Assembly: GCA_012522935.1 (NCBI GenBank)
Contig: JAAYJN010000080.1
Location: 1-37,104, forward strand
Direction: 5' to 3'
Source: Candidatus Cloacimonadota bacterium
GTDB taxonomy: Bacteria > Cloacimonadota > Cloacimonadia > Cloacimonadales > Cloacimonadaceae
DNA: 37,104 nt
Part shown: piece by piece, positions 1-6,963 of the stretch
How the letters are laid out: each line of letters begins with the position of its first letter
How positions within the stretch are numbered: position 1 is the first letter of the stretch
Notes under the pieces: model-generated
The model's database searches: none
What the model was told of the DNA's origin: nothing
What the model saw: only the letters and a program-made list of their open reading frames with translations
Program-made: the position numbers and the translations under genes

Positions 1-457
1 GTCTTTCGCCCATCGGTGCCTTCACCAATGCCACTTCGGATTGCCCCTTGCCCAAAAGCGCACTGCCTATGGGAGAAACAGCCGAAACAGCCTGGTAGGA
101 TTCTTCAGTAAAAAAGTTCAATTCATCGGCGCCCACCACCCGGAAGGTCACCTTCTCTCCGGTGGATATATCCTCGGTGTGGCAAGTGCTCCCAAAGCGA
201 ACCTTATCCTTGGGAAAGGTGCTGGTATCCACCACCTTGAGGATGGCTGCACGCCGGCGCAGATGGTCTATTTCACCATCCACCGCGCGCTGCCTCTCAC
301 GGGCTGCCTTGTATTCTGCATTTTCAGACAGATCCCCAAATTCCCGGGCGGTTGCCACAGCTTTGATAATCTCCGGGCGTTCGTCATTCATCAGATGGGC
401 TATGCGCCGCTGTATCTTTTCCATGCCTTCCAGAGTGATAAATATGCTGAGATCCAT
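1..457 (-). CDS. greA: Transcription elongation factor GreA (3' end missing)
   Basis: GreA binds the RNA polymerase secondary channel and stimulates cleavage of backtracked transcripts. The visible 152 codons begin MDLSIFITLEGMEKIQRRIA and show the N-terminal coiled coil, including the typical SENAEYKAARERQ stretch. The C-terminal FKBP-like domain follows, with SAVSPIGSALLGKG near the window edge. The family is about 158 residues, so only a few codons should be missing. The ATG at 457 shares one base with the stop of the upstream gene (TGATG), so the two are probably translationally coupled. No start lies further upstream in this frame without entering that gene. The family call is firm; GreA and not GreB is inferred from the ending motif. 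Confidence 0.93.
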   Translation of the reverse strand, partial: MDLSIFITLEGMEKIQRRIAHLMNDERPEIIKAVATAREFGDLSENAEYKAARERQRAVDGEIDHLRRRAAILKVVDTSTFPKDKVRFGSTCHTEDISTGEKVTFRVVGADELNFFTEESYQAVSAVSPIGSALLGKGQSEVALVKAPMGER

Positions 458-1275
458 CAGCTTTTAACCTTCTTTTTTCTTTTTTGCAATGTGCGCTGTG
501 CAGTCATGGCGGCTTTTTTCACGCGGGCATTGCCGCTCAGCGTCCAGGTTTGCACAAATTCCTCTATCTGCGGGTCCCAATCAATCACGGATGCACAGAG
601 GATCTCCACCGTTTCCGGATCACGCAGATGACCGTGCTCCTTCCACACTTGCATATATTTATCCAAGTCTATTTTATAAAGTGCCCTCATCAGGGTGATG
701 TGGTTTAACTGGCTCTCTTCCAAAGGCTTCAACCATTGGTTTACATAGTGCGCCACGATGCCATCGATGCTATCCGCCTCACGCCTCATCAGCTTGATCA
801 AAAGGTTCACCGTGGCTTTGGGAATCTCCGGGTTGGGGTTTGCATCCCATTTATATACGACGGGCAGATATTCATTCGGCTTTTTGCGCAAAAGCGGCAG
901 GAACACCCTTTCCAATAGTGGAGACAAATCCGACGGCGTTCCGCTTTCCATCGCCTCTTCAAATAGTGGCATATACAGTTCCGGCTTTTTGGGCAATAGC
1001 CTGCTCATCATAGTGATAAAACCGTTTCGTCCCACCTCTCCTTTCTTAAACCACAGATGACGGTAAAAAGGCAGATATTTCACATGGGTTTTGCCCATTT
1101 TGGAGACAAGGGTTCGGCTCACATAGGTGATCACTTCGGAAGGGATTTTCCCATTCACCCGCTCTGGATAGGCATTAAAAATTATATCAAAGTCATAATC
1201 CTTGTTGGGCAGCTTGTTTTCCAAGTAGTCCAGTGTGTCTTTATCCAGCCGTTCCTTCCAGTCGATGGTGATCAT
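457..1275 (-). CDS. Hypothetical helical-repeat protein coupled to greA
   Basis: This 272-residue protein was not assigned to a family. It has no signal peptide or membrane segment. It is rich in Leu, Lys and Glu with short amphipathic helices and recurring LLxxxFxPLLxKKPxEYLP-like segments, which suggests a HEAT-like alpha solenoid. The C-terminus is strongly basic (AQRTLQKRKKKVKS), suggesting nucleic acid or ribosome contact. An AGGAGAG ribosome site precedes the ATG. The stop overlaps the start of greA by one base, so a role linked to transcription is possible but only by association. The reading frame is continuous and codon use resembles its neighbours, so it is very likely a real gene. 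Confidence 0.8.
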   Translation of the reverse strand: MITIDWKERLDKDTLDYLENKLPNKDYDFDIIFNAYPERVNGKIPSEVITYVSRTLVSKMGKTHVKYLPFYRHLWFKKGEVGRNGFITMMSRLLPKKPELYMPLFEEAMESGTPSDLSPLLERVFLPLLRKKPNEYLPVVYKWDANPNPEIPKATVNLLIKLMRREADSIDGIVAHYVNQWLKPLEESQLNHITLMRALYKIDLDKYMQVWKEHGHLRDPETVEILCASVIDWDPQIEEFVQTWTLSGNARVKKAAMTAQRTLQKRKKKVKS

Positions 1276-1585
1276 TATCTCTCCTTCCTTATATTTTTTC
1301 TCAATAGTGCCATGAGTGATTTTTGCCGTATACTGTCAAGATAAATTATCAAATCCAGCCCCATAGCCAAATTTCTCTGTTCCCACACCACCCTCTATAA
1401 TACATAGGGATACGCGGTTCAAAATGCGATAATGCCATTCATGATGCCCAGATAACATAATGAGCAGTATGCCGATGCAAAAAGTATATAACATTTGATA
1501 GAACGCAGATATTGTGGCAGCGCAAAGATGCAGTATTGCCAGCCTTTGCCTTTGCCCAGATTTGCCCCCTAAGCACAGGCCTTAA
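1276..1585. other. Intergenic gap with no gene seen
   Basis: The 310 bases between the SNF2 gene stop and the start of the greA-linked gene hold the upstream region of the latter and no credible ORF. The quasi-palindrome at 1323-1339 is listed separately. I see no convincing hairpin plus T-run terminator for the SNF2 gene here. Confidence 0.6.
1323..1339 (-). promoter_or_regulatory. 17-bp quasi-palindrome, possible -35/operator
   Basis: Read on the minus strand this is TTGACAGTATACGGCAA, ending 47 bases upstream of the gene at 1275. It starts with a perfect -35 hexamer and is roughly palindromic (TTGAC...GGCAA). The site upstream of the SNF2 gene (4816-4832) matches it at 15 of 17 positions, and a related site lies at 35024-35040. 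No convincing -10 hexamer sits at the standard spacing, so this may be a protein-binding site and not simply a promoter. Confidence 0.35.
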
Positions 1586-4500
1586 TCAATAGGTAAACAG
1601 TTCTTTTAGCTGTTCTCCCGTCAGGTTGCTCAAGAGCTGCTGTCCCCCTGAAACCACTGCATCAAACATCGCCAGTTTGTTCTGTTGCAAAGCCAGTATC
1701 TTTTCCTCCACCGTACCTTTGGAAATGAGGCGGAATACCTGCACCTTCTTCGTTTGACCAATGCGGTGCACGCGGTCTATGGCCTGGTTTTCGCCCATGG
1801 GGTTCCACCAGGGGTCATACAGGATCACGGTATCTGCGCTGGTAAGGTTGAGGCCGGTGCCGCCTGTTTTGAGGCTGATCAAAAACACGCGCTTCTCCGG
1901 ATTGGTCTCAAATTCCTGCACCACAGCCATCCTATTTTTGGTCTTGCCATCCAGATAGGAGTAATCCAAGCCTATCTGGTCAAAGCTCTTACGGATGATC
2001 TCCAGCATTGTCACAAACTGGGAGAAGACCAAGATTTTATGACCACTGGCAAGGGAATCCTGCACCAATTCCAAGAGCTGTTCCAGCTTGGTACTGGTTT
2101 CGGGCACCGCCTTGATATCGGGATTCACCAGATGGGGATGATTGCAGATTTGACGCAGCTTGGTGAGTGCTGAAAGGATGTGTATATAATTGATGGCACC
2201 GGATTTGCCGGCGGGGAAGAGCTGTTTGTTCACCATCTCCAACACCTGCAGATATGCCTTTTCCTGAACGGTGCCCAATTTGCACCAGGAGATTTGTTCC
2301 TGCTTATCCGGCAGCTCCAAAAGCACGTCTTTCTTGATGCGGCGCAGCATAAAGGGCGCCACCATCCGATGCAGGCGCTGCTGGGCTTGTGCCTCGTCCT
2401 CTGCCAACATAAAGATATTCCTAAATTTCTTCAAACTATACAGATAGCCGGGCATCAAAAAGTCGTATATACTCCACAGCTCCGTGAGGTTATTCTCCAC
2501 CGGAGTTCCGGAAAGCGCCATGCGATGCTCGCTCTTCAGCTTTTTGATGGCTGCCGTGCGCTGGGCGGAAACATTCTTGATATTTTGCGCCTCATCCAAC
2601 ACGATATAATGAAACTGGATATGGCTCAGGAGAGCCAGATCGTTCAAAACCAGGCTATACGGCACCAAGAGCAGCTTCACATTTGGCTGTTTCAGCATCT
2701 GGGTCCTGATATCCTTGCCACCCTCCAATACCAGATAGGAGATATTGGTATGAAATTTGGCTATCTCCGCCACCCAGTTGTAGAGCAGGGTTTTGGGGCA
2801 GATCAAGAGCGAGGTCTTCCCCTCCGGCGTATTCATCAGCACGCTGAGCGCCTGAATGGTCTTGCCCAGCCCCATCTCATCCGCCAGGATGCCATTCAGC
2901 CCATAATGTTGCAGCATCTGCAGCCATGCCACGCCTGCTTTCTGATAGCCGCGCAACACGCTTTGCAGGTTTATCGGTAGCGGTGTGACCACCTCCAGGC
3001 TGCGTCTTTGCAAATCTATCGCCATCTGATTCAGCCAGCTATCCTGCATCATGCGGATGGCAGGACGGTCTTTTAACAGCTTGTGCAGATATGGCAGTTC
3101 GCTCATCCTGGCCCGATACACGGAATCCTTGTATGCCTCGCTGCGGGAGATGATGTGCTCCATCTCATGGAAGATTTCCGGATTGCTGATAAACAGTGTG
3201 CGCCCCTCCTGCGTGTGCAGATAATCCTGACCGGATTGGAAAAACTTCCTTAGTTCCTCATGCGTAAAGCTGAAATCTCGATAGCTATAGCGTACGTCGT
3301 ATGTAAACCAATCTATCTCTTCGTTGCGGGTGGCGCTTATCTCCACATTCAACACTATCTTTTGGATAAAGAGCTCGCTCAGCTCCTCTGATACCAACAC
3401 ATCCCAATCCGCATCATCCATCTTTACCAGTTTTTGCCGCAGGTCCATGATTGCCGTATCACCCTCAAAAGCGATCTGTGAAAATTCCTCCACCCGGCTT
3501 CTATCTGCCTGGGGAAATCTGGACATCAATTCCTGGGTGCGCTCAAAAACAGCGGGGGCAAGATAAAACCAGCCGTTGCCACTTTCGTCATCTTTCTGAA
3601 AATCGCTGCGCACCAGGGAGCTATTGAAGCGCGTCACAGAGAGCGGCACCTCTTCACCTGCAGGATAGCGCAGCCACCCCTCCATGATCACCATCTCTCC
3701 CATTTTCTTCAGTTCCAGGCTGATTCTGGGCTCCTCATCCACGATGTAGGGCAGTTGTATCTGCTCGTCAAAATCCAGATAGATATCATGACGCCGCAAT
3801 TCGTGATACACCACAGTGCGATAGTAAACCAGGTCTTTGAGGCTCAGGATCAGTTGGTTATCCATCAGTTGCCGGATTTTCTCATCGGTCAGAGGCAGCC
3901 ACACAGGATATGCCTGGTTTTGCAGCAGCAGCCACGTGGGATAGCCCACCGCCCAAGTGGAAATCTCATCCACAATCACCGGCCTCATCACATAGCTGTT
4001 TTTGCCCACTGGCTCGATGCGCAGGCTGAGCGGATATGGCTTGTGATGTATCTGCAAAGGATCGCCGGTTTCTTTGATGCGCACAAAATCCCCACACAAT
4101 CCCAAACGATCAAACACCAGGCTCAGAAAGCTTTTATTGAGGGAGATATAGCCATACTTTGTGCTTTGTGCCGCCCTGTTTGCATACAGCCATTCCAAAA
4201 AGCTCAGGCGCGGATTGCTGAAAGCCTGTATATTACGCTGATACACATCTTTGTCATATTCCACCTCCTGTCCACTGCCCTGTATATGCTTTATCAATTG
4301 TGGAATATCTATCTGTGCAAAGCGGGAATAATAAAACCTCACGGTGGGCATTTTGGGATTGTACAGCCCCTCTATTTCCAGGGAAGCTTCTGCCAAAATG
4401 GCTGCCCAATCCTCGCTCATGCGCAGATCTTCCTTTAGGTTGGTTTCCACCGCCGGAGTATCCAGGATATCAGTGCTGAGATGATGATAGGCATAGCGCA

Positions 4501-4774
4501 ATACAGAGAGGTAATGGCGGCAACTTGGCGAATCCCCACATTCAGAACAGTTATGCGCCACAATCTGCTCTTGGGATGGATCATACACCACATCCACGTG
4601 CTCGCTAAAGTGACGTTTTACCTCCGGCGTGGGAAAGAATCTGAGGTGAGACAATCCGTTTTCATCCACAGAGCGCCAGTATTCCAAATCCCCATCGCTC
4701 AACACGATGATGGCCTGATTGAAATACCAGGTGGCTGATTGCACGTGATAGTCTTTGCTAAAAAGACGCGCCAT
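1586..4774 (-). CDS. SWIM zinc-finger SNF2-family helicase
   Basis: This 1062-residue protein is a superfamily 2 Swi2/Snf2 ATPase. Near residues 75-85 there is a SWIM-type zinc finger (HNCSECGDSPSCRH). The C-terminal half is a full SNF2 motor: Walker A LADEMGLGKT at about 630, the DEAQ box LDEAQNIKN at about 725, SGTPVENNLTELWSI, FSQFVTML, and the late motifs GGTGLNLTSADTVILYDPWWNP and QAIDRVHRIGQ at about 970-1000. Bacterial members (RapA/HepA-like and SWIM-SNF2 proteins) remodel protein-DNA or polymerase complexes; the target here is unknown. It appears monocistronic, with an AGAGGA ribosome site before the ATG. The length is normal for the SWIM-SNF2 group and all motor motifs appear intact. 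The domain call is firm and the function is inferred. Confidence 0.92.
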   Translation of the reverse strand: MARLFSKDYHVQSATWYFNQAIIVLSDGDLEYWRSVDENGLSHLRFFPTPEVKRHFSEHVDVVYDPSQEQIVAHNCSECGDSPSCRHYLSVLRYAYHHLSTDILDTPAVETNLKEDLRMSEDWAAILAEASLEIEGLYNPKMPTVRFYYSRFAQIDIPQLIKHIQGSGQEVEYDKDVYQRNIQAFSNPRLSFLEWLYANRAAQSTKYGYISLNKSFLSLVFDRLGLCGDFVRIKETGDPLQIHHKPYPLSLRIEPVGKNSYVMRPVIVDEISTWAVGYPTWLLLQNQAYPVWLPLTDEKIRQLMDNQLILSLKDLVYYRTVVYHELRRHDIYLDFDEQIQLPYIVDEEPRISLELKKMGEMVIMEGWLRYPAGEEVPLSVTRFNSSLVRSDFQKDDESGNGWFYLAPAVFERTQELMSRFPQADRSRVEEFSQIAFEGDTAIMDLRQKLVKMDDADWDVLVSEELSELFIQKIVLNVEISATRNEEIDWFTYDVRYSYRDFSFTHEELRKFFQSGQDYLHTQEGRTLFISNPEIFHEMEHIISRSEAYKDSVYRARMSELPYLHKLLKDRPAIRMMQDSWLNQMAIDLQRRSLEVVTPLPINLQSVLRGYQKAGVAWLQMLQHYGLNGILADEMGLGKTIQALSVLMNTPEGKTSLLICPKTLLYNWVAEIAKFHTNISYLVLEGGKDIRTQMLKQPNVKLLLVPYSLVLNDLALLSHIQFHYIVLDEAQNIKNVSAQRTAAIKKLKSEHRMALSGTPVENNLTELWSIYDFLMPGYLYSLKKFRNIFMLAEDEAQAQQRLHRMVAPFMLRRIKKDVLLELPDKQEQISWCKLGTVQEKAYLQVLEMVNKQLFPAGKSGAINYIHILSALTKLRQICNHPHLVNPDIKAVPETSTKLEQLLELVQDSLASGHKILVFSQFVTMLEIIRKSFDQIGLDYSYLDGKTKNRMAVVQEFETNPEKRVFLISLKTGGTGLNLTSADTVILYDPWWNPMGENQAIDRVHRIGQTKKVQVFRLISKGTVEEKILALQQNKLAMFDAVVSGGQQLLSNLTGEQLKELFTY

Positions 4775-4815
4775 TATTCCTCTTTTATTTTCTATTTCAT
4801 TCCACCCCCGTCATA

Positions 4816-4832
4816 TTGCCATATTCTGTCAA
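4816..4832 (-). promoter_or_regulatory. 17-bp quasi-palindrome upstream of SNF2 gene
   Basis: On the minus strand this reads TTGACAGAATATGGCAA and lies 41 bases upstream of the SNF2 start. It matches the site at 1323-1339 in 15 of 17 bases at nearly the same distance from the start codon. The first hexamer equals a consensus -35 box. The shared length and symmetry suggest a common regulator, but this is inference. Confidence 0.35.
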
Positions 4833-4887
4833 CCTATTTCTCACCCAAAAAGCATTGTTCCCTGCATTTTTGGATAATTTTCAAGGC

Positions 4888-4922
4888 AAAAAAAAGCCCG
4901 GTTTTTGAACTCCGGGCTTTTT
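4888..4922 (-). terminator. Rho-independent terminator
   Basis: The arms AAAAAGCCCGG (4891-4901) and CCGGGCTTTTT (4912-4922) pair perfectly over 11 bp around a 10-base loop. On the minus strand the stem is followed by eight Ts (4888-4895). It lies about 25 bases past the stop of the T9SS-type gene and ends transcription on that strand. Confidence 0.85.
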
Positions 4923-4946
4923 ATCAATATCAAGTAAAATTGATTG

Positions 4947-5578
4947 TTATTTAAGCAAGACTGCCTTGCTCTGATAGGCTTTGTTTTGGGTGGTCATCAT
5001 GATTGTATACACACCATTGGCAAGGGTCTTGCCGTTATAGCCAGTTCCATCCCAGCTGATGCGATGTTGTCCAGCGGTTTTCACGCCCAAGTCAAATTGT
5101 TTCACCATCTGACCACGGTTGTTATAGATCTTAAAGCTCACGGCGCCAGCTTCTGCCAGACTGAAGGGGATGAACACCGTCGGGTTGAAGGGGTTGGGAT
5201 AGGCGCTATTAAGCTGGGTGATCAAAGGAATATCCGGAGTGGGCTGATCTCCTGAGCTGCCGTAAAGCACACTCACGGGACCGTGGAAGCTGAAACTGCC
5301 GTCCAGATCGTTAGCCTGCAGCCAGTAGTAATAAAGTCCGGATTCGAAGAGCTCGGTGTCTTCAAAGACATAGGTCTGCTGCTGTGAGCTGTTTGTAGAT
5401 TGAATCAAGGGGCTCACCATCTGTGCATCGGTACCATCAATAACTGTTGCGCGATAGACGTAGTAGCCTAACATGTCGGTCTCGGATTGGGTGATCCAAG
5501 TGAGCAAAACATTATTTCGAGCCGAAATGGTGGCGGTAAAGCTGCTGAGCTCTACAGGAACAGTGGGTTCTTCAGGAG
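4947..5578 (-). pseudogene. C-terminal part of a T9SS-sorted secreted protein, frameshifted from its start
   Basis: This frame has no start of its own near its 5' end. The first in-frame Met (codon at 5507) lies inside a fibronectin-III-like domain whose beginning, PTVPVELSSFTATISA, is read from upstream of it. The order is a linker (APEEP), the Fn3-like domain with LTWITQSETDMLGYYVYRA, then a T9SS type A sorting domain: NSAYPNPFNPTVFIPFSLAE, FKIYNNRGQMVKQF, SWDGTGYNGKTLANGVYTI and a final KAVLLK. Such tails direct outer-membrane export and surface attachment in T9SS organisms. The preceding frame (5552-5917) supplies a signal peptide. One extra G in the GGG run at 5579-5581 would join them into a 323-residue protein reading FNAG-APEEP. 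Confidence 0.75.
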
Positions 5579-5917
5579 CCCTGCATTGAAACCCATCACT
5601 AAGAGATAATCACCCTCACTATATTCCATAAAATTCGAGCTTGAATTAATTGTAAAACTTTCCGGTTGCCATTCCCAATCCAATAAACCCACTGGACCAA
5701 GTGTCCAAACTCCATAATGATCCGATTTTGTTGGTTTACTGATTTCCAAGTAAGGGAATACTGTTTTTAATTCGGTACCGTTTTCAAGTATTGGGTTACC
5801 ATCGATATATATTGAAGTTGACACAGGACCGTTGATAGACAGTCTCACAATATAAGCACCGAACAAGCCGCCGCAAGCCAAAACCGTAATTACTGCTAAA
5901 AATACAAATTTTTTCAT
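5552..5917 (-). CDS. Signal peptide and N-terminal domain of the frameshifted T9SS protein
   Basis: These 121 codons begin with a clear Sec signal peptide (MKKFVFLAVITVLACGGLFG) preceded by an AAGGAG ribosome site. The following domain is beta-rich (GPVSTSIYIDGNPI, YGVWTLGPVGLLDWEW) and was not recognised. The last 8 codons (LLKNPLFL) overlap the next frame and end at TAG, just past the likely frameshift at 5579-5581. The base composition looks noticeably more AT-rich than the sorting-domain part, so the two halves may have been joined by recombination and not merely separated by a point deletion. It could make a short exported protein without an anchor, or be the start of a gene broken by a sequencing error. 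Confidence 0.6.
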   Translation of the reverse strand: MKKFVFLAVITVLACGGLFGAYIVRLSINGPVSTSIYIDGNPILENGTELKTVFPYLEISKPTKSDHYGVWTLGPVGLLDWEWQPESFTINSSSNFMEYSEGDYLLVMGFNAGLLKNPLFL

Positions 5918-6226
5918 TCCTATTCTCCTTATTTAGAATGTTAAAATTTCTTCCAAGAGCAAGGTGCAACCTCTTTTCTTTATTCGGTACTCACCTGAAC
6001 AAAACAAGCTGTTAAGCACGCACGCTCCCGCTAAACACAATATAATATAGCCACACTTTTTAATGAAGCAATCTAAATCTGACTCAAACAAATCATAAGG
6101 CTTTTTTTTGTCAAGCCTTTTTTATTATTATTTTTACACATAACATCCCTTCGTTTTTTAAACAAGGTGTAACCAGTTATTGACTTTCCCCACCACCCTC
6201 TTACATCGGAGTTATTTTACTCCAGT

Positions 6227-6259
6227 TTGTATCCCCTGGCTAAAGTTCAGGGGATACAA
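6227..6259. repeat. 12-bp perfect hairpin abutting 80-bp element A
   Basis: TTGTATCCCCTG (6227-6238) and CAGGGGATACAA (6248-6259) are perfect inverted repeats around a 9-base loop. The right arm (CAGGGGATACAAG) runs directly into the CCTTGC end of 80-bp element A. The same junction, CCAGGGGGTACAAG then CCTTGCCC, occurs on the minus strand next to element D. Confidence 0.75.
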
Positions 6260-6260
6260 G

Positions 6261-6340
6261 CCTTGCTCATTAACCACCCTTGTCTCTCCCTTGTCTCGAC
6301 AAGGGTGAGACAAGGGAGAGACAAGGGTGGTTAACAGGGA
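6261..6340 (+). repeat. 80-bp palindromic element, copy A
   Basis: The element consists of a 13-base end (CCTTGCTCATTAA), two 11-base units in reverse orientation (CCACCCTTGTC, TCTCCCTTGTC), a TC spacer, three forward units (GACAAGGGTGA, GACAAGGGAGA, GACAAGGGTGG) and a 10-base end TTAACAGGGA. The arms 6270-6295 and 6309-6334 are a perfect 26-bp inverted repeat. Three other copies in the window are also exactly 80 bp. Relative to them, the central 13 bp is inverted here (2+3 units against 3+2). No coding potential is seen. Confidence 0.92.
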
Positions 6341-6405
6341 ACAGTGGACTGGGGCGTGACATTCTGCCGCAGGGGTCAGGGTTAGGCGCAGGGGTAAGGA
6401 AAATC

Positions 6406-6666
6406 GTAACCATTTGGGAACATGGGCTTTAGCCGGTTGGTTCGCCGGTTCTAACCGGTTTTTAAATCAAAGAATTACTCTTTATTTAGCATAAAATACA
6501 AAAACATAATAAATATTTGTCCTCTGAGCCTAATTTAAGAGTACGCGTAAAATACTGATGATTAAGGAATTAAAACCGACTGAAGTCGGTGAAACACCCG
6601 GCTAAAAGCCAGGGGATACGAGGCGAGCGAACCAACCGGCTAAAGCCCATGTTCCCAAATGGTTAC
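6406..6666. repeat. 261-bp element bounded by 39-bp perfect inverted repeats
   Basis: Positions 6406-6444 are the exact reverse complement of 6628-6666 (39 of 39). The arm begins GTAACCATTTGGGAACATGG and contains GGCTTTAGCCGG. The 183-base interior contains CCGGTT...AACCGG and most of a second dispersed repeat (6487-6623). There is no transposase and no obvious target duplication. The left part (6406-6470) is similar to 34434-34484. This suggests REP/BIME-like palindromes or a MITE. Confidence 0.8.
6487..6623 (+). repeat. About 140-bp dispersed repeat, copy 1
   Basis: This aligns along its length with the reverse complement of 34711-34849. The first 20 bases (TAGCATAAAATACAAAAACA) are identical. 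Other shared blocks are AATATTTGTC, CGCGTAA, CCGACTGAAGTCGG and GCCAGGGG-TAC. CCGACTGAAGTCGG is itself a palindrome of the kind found in REP sequences. No ORF is present. Confidence 0.75.
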
Positions 6667-6963
6667 ATATTTTTATCTGCAGCAATTTCCCTAATGAGTG
6701 TGCACAAAGAAGGAGATTTCAGGTTTCAGGTTTCAGGGTGGAGCTTACCCTCCCAAATCCAATGAGAATTCACCTGCAGGCATCACCCATTTATATTATT
6801 TATAACCCACTCACCCATAACAGATTACAATACCAATAAGGTCTATTTTACAGCATGGAAAAATCCAAAACCAAAAAAATAGCTTGCCCAATATGCTTAT
6901 TTATTTTATGTGGATTTCAAAATAATTATAAAGGCTTGCCCAAGGTGAGTCACAGGAGCGTTG

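Larger units (their letters stand above)
5918..6960. other. Repeat-rich intergenic region with no gene seen
   Basis: About 1 kb between divergent genes holds no credible ORF. On the minus strand, an AT-rich promoter-like stretch upstream of 5917 includes TATATTATAT near 6045. A short hairpin (AAGGCTT 6097-6103 / AAGCCTT 6113-6119) is followed by a T-rich tract. After these come several palindromic repeats, listed separately, and a heptamer run TTCAGGT x3 at 6718-6738. The final 150 bases are AT-rich and contain the upstream region of the rnf operon; TTGCCC-N17-TATGTG is one weak promoter candidate there. Confidence 0.6.

Noticed and set aside
6261-6340. CRISPR array or simple rho-independent terminator as explanation for the 11-bp unit repeat
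   Set aside because: There are no spacers and the units reverse direction. The hairpins lack a T run, so a plain intrinsic terminator does not explain the fixed 80-bp architecture.
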